Source: Propioniferax innocua
Lineage (GTDB): Bacteria; Actinomycetota; Actinomycetes; Propionibacteriales; Propionibacteriaceae
DNA: 64,000 nt
NCBI RefSeq assembly: GCF_006716235.1
Contig: NZ_VFOR01000003.1
Location: forward strand, 1 to 64,000
Reading direction: 5' to 3'
A program made the position numbers and the translations under genes. Positions 18,317 through 28,640 of this stretch are shown in pieces. Under the pieces are notes generated by a model, which had not been told where the DNA came from, did no database searches, and was given only the letters and a program-made list of their open reading frames with translations. How positions within the stretch are numbered: the first letter of the stretch is position 1; each line of letters begins with the position of its first letter.

Positions 18317-18322
18317 AGTCTA
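18317..18322 (-). promoter_or_regulatory. -10 box of a probable leaderless promoter (ABC-ctaA operon)
   Basis: On the minus strand TAGACT is followed after six bases by the GTG start at 18310. The -35 region is not recognisable. Confidence 0.5.
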
Positions 18323-18353
18323 CGTCGTCGTGGTGGGTTCCGCCGCCGCAGAG

Positions 18354-18372
18354 ATAGGTGAGCCTCACTTGT
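18354..18372. promoter_or_regulatory. DtxR/IdeR-like iron box
   Basis: ATAGGTGAGCCTCACTTGT matches 13 of 19 positions of the iron-box consensus TTAGGTTAGSCTAACCTAA. Its two central changes (T to G, A to C) are symmetrical, so the palindrome is kept. It lies between the divergent ABC-ctaA and sufR promoters. Confidence 0.5.
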
Positions 18373-18400
18373 GTGGGGAACAAATTACGCAATCATGGCG

Positions 18401-18432
18401 TTTAAGAAATGGAGATGTTGCCTAAACTGGCA
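18401..18432 (+). promoter_or_regulatory. sufR operon promoter with small palindrome over the -10
   Basis: TTTAAG at 18401-18406 and TAAACT at 18423-18428 are spaced 16 bp. The -10 is framed by TGCC (18419-18422) and GGCA (18429-18432), an inverted repeat where SufR itself could bind to autoregulate. The leader would be about 45 bases. Confidence 0.45.
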
Positions 18433-18479
18433 GGGCAAGCCGAAACTGCGAAGGAGTCATGGCTGTGAAGGAGGTGACC

Positions 18480-19151
18480 GTGTCGCACGAGATTCCCACT
18501 CGGGAACTGGTCCAGCGGTCCATTCTGCAGCGGGGCCCGTCGACCGTGGCTGATCTTGCGGAGAGTCTTGATCTGACCCCTGCCGGCGTGCGTCGTCATC
18601 TGGCCCAGCTCGTCGAGGACGGCCTGCTCCGTTCGAGGGAGCAGCGCGTCTACGGAGCGCGAGGTCGGGGGCGGCCGGCGAAGGTCTTCGAACTCACCGA
18701 AGCGGGCCGTGAGCGATTCCATCAGGCGTACGATGATCTGGCGATCGCCGCACTCGAGCAGTTGGCCGAGTCGGCCGGTGACGTCGCTGTGGAGAAGCTC
18801 GCCCAGGAGCGCGTCAGCGTGGTGGAGCAGCGATACCATGCGCTGCGTCACGAGCTTCCCGACGCCGAACCGGCTGAGGTGCTGGCTCGGGCGCTCTCGG
18901 CGGACGGTTACGTGGCTTCGACCAGGCCCGCTCCGCGTGGCGTGGGAGGGGCTGGCGTCCAGATCTGCCAGCATCATTGCCCCGTGGCCCATGTAGCCAG
19001 CCGTTTCCCGCAGCTCTGCAATGCCGAGACCGAGCTGTTCTCCGAGCTTCTCGGCGTCCATGTGCAACGCTTGGCGACCATCGCCCACGGTGACGGCGTC
19101 TGCACCACCCATGTACCCACCGTGATCACCCCATCCGATCAGGAGGCCTGA
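18480..19151 (+). CDS. sufR: SufR-type iron-sulfur transcriptional regulator
   Basis: ArsR/DeoR-like repressor of the SUF operon that senses a bound Fe-S cluster. The 223-residue protein has an N-terminal winged helix ([20 protein letters not shown]) and C-terminal cysteines in [13 protein letters not shown] and GVCTTH that would ligate the cluster. I prefer the GTG at 18480, which has AAGGAGG five bases before it, to the ATG at 18459, where GGAG is only two bases away. It lies two bases before sufB and leads the operon, as Rv1460 does in M. tuberculosis. Confidence 0.88.
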   Translation: MSHEIPTRELVQRSILQRGPSTVADLAESLDLTPAGVRRHLAQLVEDGLLRSREQRVYGARGRGRPAKVFELTEAGRERFHQAYDDLAIAALEQLAESAGDVAVEKLAQERVSVVEQRYHALRHELPDAEPAEVLARALSADGYVASTRPAPRGVGGAGVQICQHHCPVAHVASRFPQLCNAETELFSELLGVHVQRLATIAHGDGVCTTHVPTVITPSDQEA

Positions 19152-19153
19152 CC

Positions 19154-20581
19154 ATGACCCAGACCGAGCAGACCGCCACTCAGGCCGAGCATCTCGATGC
19201 ACTCGGCAAGTACGAGTGGGGGTGGCATGACTCCGACGCCGCAGGCGCAGCCGCCAAGCGCGGATTGAACGAAGAGGTGGTCGCTGACATCTCCGACCGC
19301 AAGGACGAGCCGGGATGGATGCGCAAGACGCGTATGAAGGGGCTCAAGCTGTTCGAGCGCAAGCCGATGCCCACCTGGGGTGCCGAGCTCGATGACATCG
19401 ACTTCGACAACATCAAGTACTTCGTGCGTTCCACCGAGAAGCAGGCACAGTCCTGGGAGGACCTGCCCGAGGACATCAAGAACACCTACGACAAGCTCGG
19501 TATCCCCGAGGCCGAGAAGGCCCGTCTGGTGGCAGGCGTCGCAGCTCAGTACGAGTCGGAGGTCGTGTACCACCAGATCAACGAGGAGCTCGAGCGTCAG
19601 GGTGTGCTTTTCCTCGACACCGACACCGCGCTGCGTGAGCACCCGGAGATCTTCGAGGAGTACTTCGGCACGGTCATTCCGCCCGGCGACAACAAGTTCG
19701 CAGCGCTCAACACCGCAGTCTGGTCGGGTGGTTCGTTCATCTATGTGCCGAAGGGTGTGCACGTCGAGATCCCGCTGCAGGCCTACTTCCGCATCAACAC
19801 CGAGAACATGGGCCAGTTCGAGCGGACACTGATCATCGTCGACGAGGATGCCTACGTCCACTATGTCGAGGGCTGCACCGCGCCGATCTACAAGTCCGAC
19901 TCGCTGCATTCGGCCGTGGTCGAGATCATCGTGAAGAAGGGCGCTCGCTGCCGCTACACCACGATCCAGAACTGGTCGAGCAATGTGTACAACCTCGTCA
20001 CCAAGCGCGCCACCTGCGAGGAGGGCGCCACGATGGAATGGATCGACGGCAACATCGGTTCCAAGGTGACCATGAAGTACCCCGCGGTCTACCTGATGGG
20101 CGAGCACGCCCGCGGTGAGACGCTCTCGGTCGCCTTCGCCGGAGAGGGGCAGCATCAGGACGCCGGTTCCAAGATGGTGCACTGTGCTCCGCACACGTCG
20201 AGCTCGATCGTGTCGAAGTCGGTGGCCCGATCGGGTGGACGATCCTCCTACCGCGGCCTCGTCGAGGTCCAGAAGGGCGCCCGGCACTCGGCGTCGTCGG
20301 TGCAGTGTGACGCCCTGCTGGTGGACCAGGTCTCTCGATCCGACACCTACCCCTACGTGGATGTCCGTGAGGACGATGTCTCCATGGCGCACGAGGCCAC
20401 GGTCTCGAAGGTCTCCGACGACCAGTTGTTCTACCTCATGTCCCGCGGGCTGGAGGAGGACGAGGCGATGGCGATGATCGTGCGCGGCTTCGTCGAGCCG
20501 ATCGCCAAGGAGCTCCCCATGGAGTACGCGCTGGAGCTGAACCGCCTCATCGAACTCCAGATGGAGGGGTCCGTCGGCTGA
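19154..20581 (+). CDS. sufB: Fe-S cluster scaffold subunit SufB
   Basis: Scaffold component of the SufBCD complex on which Fe-S clusters are built. The 475-residue length and [32 protein letters not shown] and [15 protein letters not shown] regions are typical. The protein is uninterrupted, with no intein as found in the M. tuberculosis homologue. AGGAGG precedes the ATG at 19154. Confidence 0.96.
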   Translation: MTQTEQTATQAEHLDALGKYEWGWHDSDAAGAAAKRGLNEEVVADISDRKDEPGWMRKTRMKGLKLFERKPMPTWGAELDDIDFDNIKYFVRSTEKQAQSWEDLPEDIKNTYDKLGIPEAEKARLVAGVAAQYESEVVYHQINEELERQGVLFLDTDTALREHPEIFEEYFGTVIPPGDNKFAALNTAVWSGGSFIYVPKGVHVEIPLQAYFRINTENMGQFERTLIIVDEDAYVHYVEGCTAPIYKSDSLHSAVVEIIVKKGARCRYTTIQNWSSNVYNLVTKRATCEEGATMEWIDGNIGSKVTMKYPAVYLMGEHARGETLSVAFAGEGQHQDAGSKMVHCAPHTSSSIVSKSVARSGGRSSYRGLVEVQKGARHSASSVQCDALLVDQVSRSDTYPYVDVREDDVSMAHEATVSKVSDDQLFYLMSRGLEEDEAMAMIVRGFVEPIAKELPMEYALELNRLIELQMEGSVG

Positions 20582-20646
20582 GCCGCGGACCCACCTGCTC
20601 ACGTATCGCAACCTCGCACACCCTGACCATCAGCAAGGAGACCCCG

Positions 20647-21840
20647 TTGTCAGTGGACACCGACCCCCAGGCGCAGCACGTCGCCGACGCCCTGGAGACC
20701 ATCGCTTCACATCTTCATCCGGTGCCGTCCTATGACGTGGACCATCACCCGGTGCCCACCGGCCGTGAGGAGGTGTGGCGGTTCACGCCGTTGCAGCGCC
20801 TCCGGGGCCTGCTGGAAGCAGAGGGCACCGGTGCGCGTCTCACGTGGGACGTGACCAAGCCTGAGGAAGTGAGCTTGTCACAGGTCGCCACCGAGGAGGC
20901 GAGGGAACTTGGCGGGCATGCGCCGGGGGACCGGGTGGCTGCGATGGCGGCTCTCCACGCCCCTGCCGTCGACCTCGTCGAGGTTCCTGCCGATGTCTCG
21001 CTCGACGAGCCGGTCGTCATGGACCTGCGGGGGTCCTCGCTGGATGAGGTCGTGCACGGCCACACGGTCGTGCGGATCGGTAACCACGCGAAGGCCACCC
21101 TCGTGATGCGACACCGCGGATCGGCCACCCACGCCGCGTTGATGCAGGTGATCGTCGGAGATGGCGCCGATGTCACCTTCGTCGCGGTCGCCGATTGGGA
21201 GGACGACGCCGTGCATGCGGGCCAGACATCGTTCACCGTCGGGCGCGATGCGACGGTTCGGACCGTCAGCGTCAGCCTCGGCGGCGACCTGGTGCGGATC
21301 GCCGAGACCGCCGAATACGAGGGCCCCGGTGGATCGATCGAGCAGTTCGGGCTGTACTTCGTCGACGCCGGCCAGCACATCGAACATCGCCTGTTCGTGG
21401 ACCACAACCAGCCACGGACCCGTTCGAACGTTGATTACCGCGGTGCGCTCCAGGGCGAGAAGGCGCACTCGGTGTGGGTCGGTGACGTGCTGATCCGCAA
21501 GAACGCCGAGGGCATCGAAACATACGAGTCCAACAAGAACCTGCTCCTCACCGACGGCTGCCAGGCCGATTCGGTGCCGAACCTCGAGATCGAGACCGGT
21601 GAGATCGAGGGGGCCGGGCACGCGTCCACCACCGGACGTTTCGACGACGAACAGTTGTTCTACCTGCGAAGCCGAGGAATTCCCGAGAACGAGGCGCGCA
21701 AACTCGTCGTGAACGGCTTCTTCCTCGACATCATCCGGCGCATCGGCGTCGCCGAGGTCGAGGAGCCCCTGCGCCGCGCGATCGAAGAGGAGCTGGAAGC
21801 CCTCGACACCCCGTCCACCACCGCCGCGACCACGGCGTGA
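20647..21840 (+). CDS. sufD: Fe-S cluster assembly protein SufD
   Basis: Partner of SufB in the SufBC2D complex. The 397-residue protein has the beta-helix core and the C-terminal region FDDEQLFYLRSRGIPENEAR shared by SufB and SufD. The start is TTG at 20647 with AAGGAG six bases upstream; a GTG two codons later is the alternative. It lies 65 bp after sufB. Confidence 0.94.
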   Translation: MSVDTDPQAQHVADALETIASHLHPVPSYDVDHHPVPTGREEVWRFTPLQRLRGLLEAEGTGARLTWDVTKPEEVSLSQVATEEARELGGHAPGDRVAAMAALHAPAVDLVEVPADVSLDEPVVMDLRGSSLDEVVHGHTVVRIGNHAKATLVMRHRGSATHAALMQVIVGDGADVTFVAVADWEDDAVHAGQTSFTVGRDATVRTVSVSLGGDLVRIAETAEYEGPGGSIEQFGLYFVDAGQHIEHRLFVDHNQPRTRSNVDYRGALQGEKAHSVWVGDVLIRKNAEGIETYESNKNLLLTDGCQADSVPNLEIETGEIEGAGHASTTGRFDDEQLFYLRSRGIPENEARKLVVNGFFLDIIRRIGVAEVEEPLRRAIEEELEALDTPSTTAATTA

Positions 21841-21870
21841 ACCCGCCCGAACAATCAGGAGTCTTCACAC

Positions 21871-22640
<770 letters not shown>

Positions 22641-22641
<1 letters not shown>

Positions 22642-23915
22642 TGTCCACCTTCGACGTCGAGCGTGTCCGCGCCGATTTCCCCATCCTGCAGCGCACGGTG
22701 GGGGATCGGCCGCTGGCCTATCTGGATTCGGCGAACACATCGCAGAAACCCCAAGTGGTCATCGACGCGATCGCCGAACACTACGGGCAGCACAATGCCA
22801 ATGTCGCCCGTGCGATGCACGTGTTGGGCGCCGAGGCGACCGAGGCCTTCGAGAACGGACGTCGACGGGTCGCGCAGTTCCTGGGGGCGGCGCGACCTGA
22901 GGAGGTCGTGTTCACCAAGAACGCCTCGGAAGCCCTGAACCTGTGTGCGAACACCCTGGGGTCCCGGTTGGGGCCCGGTGACGAGATCGTCATCTCGGTG
23001 ATGGAGCATCACTCCAACATCGTTCCGTGGCAGCTGGTGGCCGAACGCACCGGCGCGACGCTGCGGTGGTTCGACATCACCGACGGCTCGGATGGGCGCG
23101 AGGCCGGGCGGCTCGATCTCGAGGCTGCCGAGCGTGACGGACTCATCAACGAACGCACCAAGGTCGTCTCGTTGACGCACTGCTCGAACGTGGTCGGCAC
23201 GATCAATCCGATCAGGAAGATCGCCGACCAGGCCCATGCCGTCGGCGCGATCATGGTGGTCGATGCCTCCCAGAGCGTGCCGCAGATGCCGGTCTCGGTG
23301 ACCGAACTCGGCGCTGACCTGTTGGTGTTCACCGCGCACAAGGCCGTCGGCCCGACCGGGCTCGGCCTGCTGTGGGGGCGTCATGACCTGCTCAGCGAGT
23401 TGCCGCCGTTCCTCGGTGGTGGCGAGATGATCGAGATCGTGCGCATGAGCGGTTCCACCTTCGCGCCGCCGCCGCATCGTTTCGAGGCCGGGACGCCCCC
23501 GATCGCGCAGGCCGCGGCCTTCACGACATCGCTGGATTATCTGGATGCTCTCGGCATGGATGCCATCGCCACTCACGAGCGTCAGATCACCGAGTATCTG
23601 TTGCAGGGGCTGCAGAGCATCGACGGTGTCCACATCCTCGGTCCGACGCAGATGGTCGATCGCGGGGGAGCGGTGTCGTTCACGATCGCCGATGTCCACC
23701 CGCACGATGTCTCGCAGATGATGGACGCCCGCGGCGTCGCGGTGCGGGGCGGGCATCATTGTGCCCGGCCGCTGCACGAGCGTCTGGGCATCCAGAGTTC
23801 CACGCGGGCATCGAGTTACCTGTATACGACGCGGGCTGATGTGGACGCCCTGGTCGAGGCACTCACCTGGACCGTCGACTTCTTCACTGGCCGCGCGCGG
23901 AAGGGACGAGCATGA
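22641..23915 (+). CDS. sufS: Cysteine desulfurase SufS
   Basis: Pyridoxal-phosphate enzyme that takes sulfur from cysteine for cluster assembly. The 424-residue protein has the PLP lysine in VFTAHKAVGPTG near residue 230, EHHSNIVPW near residue 122 and the persulfide cysteine in RGGHHCARPLHERLG near residue 374. It overlaps sufC by one base and sufU by four bases (ATGA), showing translational coupling. Confidence 0.95.
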
Positions 23916-24382
23916 ACGTCGAAGAGCTGTATCAGGAGATCATCCTCGATCACTACCGCGAGAAGCACCACAGTGGGCTCCGCGAGCCCTACGGCGCAGA
24001 GGTTCACCATGTGAACCCCAGCTGTGGGGACGAGCTGACGCTGCGGGTCCACCTCGACGGGGATCAGGTGAAGGACATCTCGTATCACGGCGAGGGCTGT
24101 TCGATCTCCCAGGCATCGACCTCGGTGATGACCGATCTGGTGATCGGCCGTGGCGTCGATGATGCCTTCGATCTCTATGAGGACTTCCGTCGCATGATGG
24201 ACAGCCGCGGCAACTTCGATCCCGACGAGGACCGCTTCGAGGATGCCATCGCGTTCGTCGGCGTGGCCAAGTTCCCCGCACGAATCAAATGCGCGCTCTT
24301 GGGTTGGGAGGCGTTCCGCGCCGCCACACTCGAGATCCGGGGCGAGACCGAATCCGATACCACCACAACACAGGAGGCGTGA
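23912..24382 (+). CDS. sufU: Zinc-dependent sulfurtransferase SufU
   Basis: Accepts persulfide sulfur from SufS. The 156-residue protein has the three SufU cysteines in NPSCGDEL, GEGCSISQAS and RIKCALLGW, plus the aspartate in the first loop, expected to bind zinc. Its stop overlaps the start of the next gene by one base. Confidence 0.94.
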   Translation: MNVEELYQEIILDHYREKHHSGLREPYGAEVHHVNPSCGDELTLRVHLDGDQVKDISYHGEGCSISQASTSVMTDLVIGRGVDDAFDLYEDFRRMMDSRGNFDPDEDRFEDAIAFVGVAKFPARIKCALLGWEAFRAATLEIRGETESDTTTTQEA

Positions 24383-24798
24383 TGACCAACGAGACCGAAA
24401 CGCCCGAACAGCGCCCGTCCGATCTTGTCCAGGATGACCTTCCGCCCACTCCCGAAGCGGTGCAATCCGATGCACAGCAGTCATCTGCCAAACCCGAGCA
24501 TGAAGATGTGATCGAGGCGTTGAAGGATGTCGTCGACCCAGAACTCGGTATCAACGTCGTTGACCTCGGCTTGGTGTATGGGGTGCATGTCGACGACGAT
24601 TCGTCGGTGACGGTCGACATGACACTCACCAGTGCAGCCTGCCCGCTCACCGACGTGATCGAGGATCAGGTGGACAGCAGCCTGGAGGGCCTGGCGACGC
24701 GGTCGGCGATCAACTGGGTGTGGATGCCGCCGTGGACCCCGGAGAAGATCACCGACGACGGCCGCGACCAGTTGCGCATGCTCGGTTTCAACGTCTGA
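24382..24798 (+). CDS. sufT: SufT-like metal-sulfur cluster assembly factor (DUF59)
   Basis: The 138-residue protein has a low-complexity acidic N-terminus (about 1-45) and a MIP18/DUF59 domain with VVDPELGINVVDLGLVYGV and the cysteine in LTSAACPLTDVI. Family members help maturation of Fe-S proteins. CAGGAGG precedes the ATG at 24382. It is the last gene of sufRBDCSUT. Confidence 0.92.
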   Translation: MTNETETPEQRPSDLVQDDLPPTPEAVQSDAQQSSAKPEHEDVIEALKDVVDPELGINVVDLGLVYGVHVDDDSSVTVDMTLTSAACPLTDVIEDQVDSSLEGLATRSAINWVWMPPWTPEKITDDGRDQLRMLGFNV

Positions 24799-24832
24799 GT
24801 CGACGAGCTTCCTCTGACCGAGGGAGACCCCC

Positions 24833-26065
24833 ATGACATGGCAGAGCGAACGCATCGAGGTGCCCACCGCCGGTGGCGACGGCGATGAGTACCGGCAGTG
24901 GGTTGCCGAGACATCACGGGCCTTCCTCCAGGGCCGACCGAGTGACGGCTGGTTCGACGTCTGGTGTCGGGTGGCTCGCCATGATGGTCAGCGACCGTTC
25001 GGAGTCATGGAGGACGGGCGGATCGTCGGCACCTTCTGTGAGTTCCCGTGGACGCTCGATCTGGGTCGTGGCTCAGTGCCTTTCTGGGCGATCACCGACG
25101 TGACCGTCCGCCCCACCCATCGGCGTCGGGGCATGCTGCGTGGCATGATGACCGACTCCTTGGAACGAGCGGTCCTTGAGGGAATGCCGCTGGCAGGGCT
25201 GACCGTGAGCGAGGGCGGTATCTATCGCCGCTTCGGTTTCGGTATGGCCGGTGACCGATGGAAGGTCGATATCGCGGCCCGTGATTTCCAGTTGGTCAAT
25301 CCCTGCGGGGGAACCTTTGAGCTCGTCGAGCCGGTGGCTGTGGGCGAGTGGTTCGACGATGTGGCCCGACGCACGCGTGCGGCCTGGCCGGGTGTCCACC
25401 CGATGGGGGCCCAACGTGAGATCGCATCGGCCTCCTACGACTTCGACGGGGACAAGGTGCCCACTGACCGTTACGCCGTGGTGCATCGCGCCACTGACGG
25501 TGATGTCGACGGGGTTGCGGTGTGGAGGCACGATCGCAGCGCCGATCGTGGAACCCTCGTGGTGGAGAGCCTCTGGGGTGAACCCGGGGCTGTGTTCGGA
25601 CTGTTGGAATTCTGCTGCCGCATCGACCTGATCGAGGTGGTGAGGCTCGGTTTCGCGCCCCCACCCCAGCAGTTGCGTGCCTCACTCATCGATCCTCGTG
25701 CTGTCACCGTCACCCATCAGAGTGACGCGGTGTGGCTGCGCCCGCTGGATGTGCCGGCCTGCGTGGCGGCGCGGCCCTGGGGCGCCGACGGGGTGGTGAT
25801 GCTGCGCGTCGACGATCCGCTGGGCCATGCCGCCGGCACCTGGCGTATCACCGTCGTCGATGGATGCGGACGAGCCGAACGCGCGGCTGCCGATGAGCCG
25901 GCGCTGGGACTCGGCGTCGATGCTCTGGGGTCTCTACTGGGCGAAGGCAGGCTCGCCGATCTGATCATGTCCGGACGCGTCGAGGCCGACGCCGGTGTGG
26001 ACCGGGCGTCGGCGTCACGGGTATTCGGCTCGGTGCCCTCGACGTGGCACAACGTGTTCTTCTGA
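24833..26065 (+). CDS. Eis-like GNAT acetyltransferase (first of two)
   Basis: The 410-residue protein follows the Eis layout: an N-terminal GNAT domain with VTVRPTHRRRGMLRGMMTD, the V/I-x-R-x-x-R-R-R-G acetyl-CoA loop near residue 90, a middle degenerate GNAT domain, and a C-terminal sterol-carrier-like domain ending in phenylalanine (TWHNVFF), whose carboxylate acts in catalysis in Eis. Eis acetylates amines of aminoglycosides and proteins; the natural substrate here is unknown. GAGGGAG precedes the ATG. It lies 34 bp after sufT. A paralogue lies at 29807-31120. Confidence 0.85.
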   Translation: MTWQSERIEVPTAGGDGDEYRQWVAETSRAFLQGRPSDGWFDVWCRVARHDGQRPFGVMEDGRIVGTFCEFPWTLDLGRGSVPFWAITDVTVRPTHRRRGMLRGMMTDSLERAVLEGMPLAGLTVSEGGIYRRFGFGMAGDRWKVDIAARDFQLVNPCGGTFELVEPVAVGEWFDDVARRTRAAWPGVHPMGAQREIASASYDFDGDKVPTDRYAVVHRATDGDVDGVAVWRHDRSADRGTLVVESLWGEPGAVFGLLEFCCRIDLIEVVRLGFAPPPQQLRASLIDPRAVTVTHQSDAVWLRPLDVPACVAARPWGADGVVMLRVDDPLGHAAGTWRITVVDGCGRAERAAADEPALGLGVDALGSLLGEGRLADLIMSGRVEADAGVDRASASRVFGSVPSTWHNVFF

Positions 26066-26100
26066 CAGGTTCCCCCACTGGGTCACAGAAGACGAATGGC

Positions 26101-26784
26101 TCAGAAGGCGAATATCTTCATGAACGGCAGCAGCGGTGTCATCAGGCCGGTGCTCATGAACCACATGCCGAAGTTCATGGCGAACATCGACAGGGCGCCG
26201 AGCCGGAAATCCAGTGGGCCGGTGGGCTTGGCGTGGCACACGGCTTCGCTCGTGTCCCGAGGGCCGCGGACCAACTGGAGGATGTTGCCGATCGCCGCCA
26301 CGAGCAGGTGGATCATGAACGGGACACCCACGATCGCGGCGGTCCACAGGACACCGTCGTGACCCATGCTTCCGTGATCGTGTTCCATGTGGCCGTGGTG
26401 CATCATGGAGTGCTTGACGTGCATCGCCCACAGGTGCCACGTCATCGCCGCGAACATCATTGCGTGACCCAGGTGATGCCAGGGGCCGTGAGGGTCGTCA
26501 CCTCGAGCGCTGAAGCCCCGGATGCCGAGGAACAGGTACCAGGCGATGCCGACAACCATCGTCACGATGATCACCGGCATCGGGATGATCGACGCGAACG
26601 GCATCCACAGGTTCTTGGGAACCATCAAGAGCATGACGATCGCCATCCACAGATGCAGCAGCGTCGATATGAGCTGTGTGGCGGCGGGACGACGAGTCAC
26701 CTGCACGGTCTCCCACACGGCGCAGAAGGCGAACAGGACGAGCAGGATGAGGAACTTTCCCGGCGTATCGGTGAGCGTGAACAT
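26101..26784 (-). CDS. DUF5134 membrane protein with His/Met-rich loop
   Basis: The 227-residue protein has about six hydrophobic helices. Between about residues 97 and 142 it carries a stretch dense in histidine and methionine, including HVKHSMMHHGHMEHDHGSMG. Such stretches often bind copper, zinc or nickel. The family is common in actinobacteria and has no assigned function. AAAGAGA precedes the ATG at 26784, and a good promoter lies about 115 bp upstream. A metal role is inferred only from the residue pattern. Confidence 0.75.
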   Translation of the reverse strand: MFTLTDTPGKFLILLVLFAFCAVWETVQVTRRPAATQLISTLLHLWMAIVMLLMVPKNLWMPFASIIPMPVIIVTMVVGIAWYLFLGIRGFSARGDDPHGPWHHLGHAMMFAAMTWHLWAMHVKHSMMHHGHMEHDHGSMGHDGVLWTAAIVGVPFMIHLLVAAIGNILQLVRGPRDTSEAVCHAKPTGPLDFRLGALSMFAMNFGMWFMSTGLMTPLLPFMKIFAF

Positions 26785-26896
26785 CGGTCTCTTTCATGGC
26801 AGCGGGCGTCTCCGCGATGGACGCCTCGGACTCATCGGACCTTAGAACAGCCGATACCCCGGTGGGGTTACGAATTCTTTGATGGTTCGCCGTTTC

Positions 26897-26924
26897 GTTA
26901 TAGATCCTCCCGCAAGATTGGCAA
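26897..26924 (-). promoter_or_regulatory. Promoter of the DUF5134 gene
   Basis: On the minus strand TTGCCA (26924-26919) and TATAAC (26902-26897) are spaced 16 bp, in an A/T-richer island. The leader would be about 105 bases. Confidence 0.55.
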
Positions 26925-26929
26925 GATCC

Positions 26930-26962
26930 AATAAAATACCCGTACCCTCCAAGGGTATGGGT
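26930..26962 (-). terminator. Rho-independent terminator of the ABC-F gene
   Basis: On the minus strand ACCCATACCCT, a 3-base loop and AGGGTACGGGT form an 11-bp stem with one G-U pair, followed by ATTTTATT. It begins 8 bases after the ABC-F stop codon. Confidence 0.8.
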
Positions 26963-26969
26963 GGGGCGG

Positions 26970-28568
26970 TCACGCGAGTGAGATGAGCTCGGCGTAGTCC
27001 GGCCCCCAGTGATCCTCATAGCCGTCGGGAAGCATCAGCACACGGTCGGGGTCGAGCGCCTCGGCGGCGCCGTCGTCGTGCGTCACGAGGATGACGGCGC
27101 CGGCGTAGGTGCGGATCGCCTCGAGCACCTCGGCCCGTGACGCCGGGTCGAGGTTGTTCGTGGGCTCGTCGAGCAGCAGCACATTGGCCCCCGAGACCAC
27201 CAGCATCGCAAGGGAGAGCCGCGTCTTCTCGCCTCCGGACAGTACCCGTGCGGGTTTGTCCACATCGTCACCGGAGAACAGGAAGGAGCCAAGGATCTTG
27301 CGCACCTCGGTGTCGTTGAGATTCGGCGACGCCGACACCATGTTCTGCAGCACGCTGCGGTCGGGGTCGATCGTGTCGTGTTCCTGGGCGAAGTAGCCGA
27401 TCTTCAGCCCGTGACCGTGCAGCACCTGGCCGGTGTCGGGCTCCTCGACGCCAGCCAGGATGCGAAGCATCGTGGTCTTTCCGGCGCCGTTGAGGCCGAT
27501 GATCATCACCTTGTTGCCTTTGTCGATCGCGAGATCGACGCCGGTGAACACCTCCAGCGACCCATAGGACTTGGACAGGTTCTCAGCCGTGAGGGGTGTC
27601 TTGCCGCAGGGCTGGGGCGCCGGGAAACGGATCCTGGCCACCTTGTCCTGTGCCCGCTCACCCTCGACGCCGGCCAACAGTTTCTCCGCACGGGCAGCCA
27701 TCTGGTGGGCGGCGGCGGCCTTGGTGGCTTTCGCGCCCAGCTTGGCCGCCTGCAGCTTCAGCTGTTCGGCCTTGCGTTCGGCGTTGACGCGTTCACGGTG
27801 GCGACGCTTCTCGTCGGTGGCGCGCTGGTCCAGGTACTTCTTCCAACCCATCGAGTAGACATCGAGTTCGCCGCGGTTGGCATCCAGGTGGAAGACCTTG
27901 TTGACCGTTGCCTCGATCAGATTCACATCGTGGGAGATCAGCAGGACCGCGCCGGAGTAGGACTGCAGGAAGCCGCGCAGCCAGTGGATGGAGTCTGCAT
28001 CCAGGTGGTTGGTCGGCTCGTCCAGCAACAGTGATTCGGCATCGGAGAACAGGATCCGGGCCAGCTCCACGCGTCGACGTTGGCCGCCCGAAAGTGTGTG
28101 CAGGGGCTGGTCGAGCACGCGTTGGGGGAGCGCGAGGTTCGCAGCGATGCGTGCAGCCTCTGCTTCGGCCGCGTACCCGCCGGCGCCGGTGAGTTGGGCC
28201 TCTGCGCGTGCGTAGCGGTCCATCGCCTGGTGCCGCACATCGTCATCGGTGGAGGCCATCTCATCCTCGGCGTTGCGCATCCGCCTCAGGATCTGGTCCA
28301 GGCCGCGGGCGGCGAGGATGCGGTCACGGGCCAGTTGGTCCAGGTCGCCGGACTTGGTGTCCTGCGGTAGGTAGCCGATCTTGCCGTGACGCGACACCTT
28401 CCCGCCCTCGGGCTCGGCCTCACCGGCCAGGATCTTGGTCGTGGTGGTCTTGCCGGCGCCGTTGCGTCCGACGAGTGCCACCTTGTCCCCGGGGTTGACG
28501 ATGAAGTTGGCATCCTGGAGCAGGACGCGGGCACCGGCACGGACCTCAAGATGGGAGACGCTCAACAC
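26970..28568 (-). CDS. ABC-F family ATPase
   Basis: The 532-residue protein has two ATPase domains (Walker A GRNGAGKTT near residue 37 and GLNGAGKTT near residue 357; signatures LSGGQRRR and LSGGEKTR; DEPTNHLD and DEPTNNLD) joined by a basic linker at about 245-310. It has no membrane segments. ABC-F proteins act on ribosomes as translation factors or antibiotic-protection proteins. It corresponds in place to Rv1473 of M. tuberculosis. The start is GTG at 28568; no clear ribosome-binding site is visible. Confidence 0.9.
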   Translation of the reverse strand: MLSVSHLEVRAGARVLLQDANFIVNPGDKVALVGRNGAGKTTTTKILAGEAEPEGGKVSRHGKIGYLPQDTKSGDLDQLARDRILAARGLDQILRRMRNAEDEMASTDDDVRHQAMDRYARAEAQLTGAGGYAAEAEAARIAANLALPQRVLDQPLHTLSGGQRRRVELARILFSDAESLLLDEPTNHLDADSIHWLRGFLQSYSGAVLLISHDVNLIEATVNKVFHLDANRGELDVYSMGWKKYLDQRATDEKRRHRERVNAERKAEQLKLQAAKLGAKATKAAAAHQMAARAEKLLAGVEGERAQDKVARIRFPAPQPCGKTPLTAENLSKSYGSLEVFTGVDLAIDKGNKVMIIGLNGAGKTTMLRILAGVEEPDTGQVLHGHGLKIGYFAQEHDTIDPDRSVLQNMVSASPNLNDTEVRKILGSFLFSGDDVDKPARVLSGGEKTRLSLAMLVVSGANVLLLDEPTNNLDPASRAEVLEAIRTYAGAVILVTHDDGAAEALDPDRVLMLPDGYEDHWGPDYAELISLA

Positions 28569-28640
28569 AACGAACCATCATCGGGCAAGTCCGGCCCGGC
28601 AACCAAACCGCCCGGGCGCCGACATGGGCCGTGGACGGGC

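Noticed and set aside
19154-20581. Possible intein in SufB, as in M. tuberculosis
   Set aside because: The protein is of normal length with uninterrupted SufB motifs.
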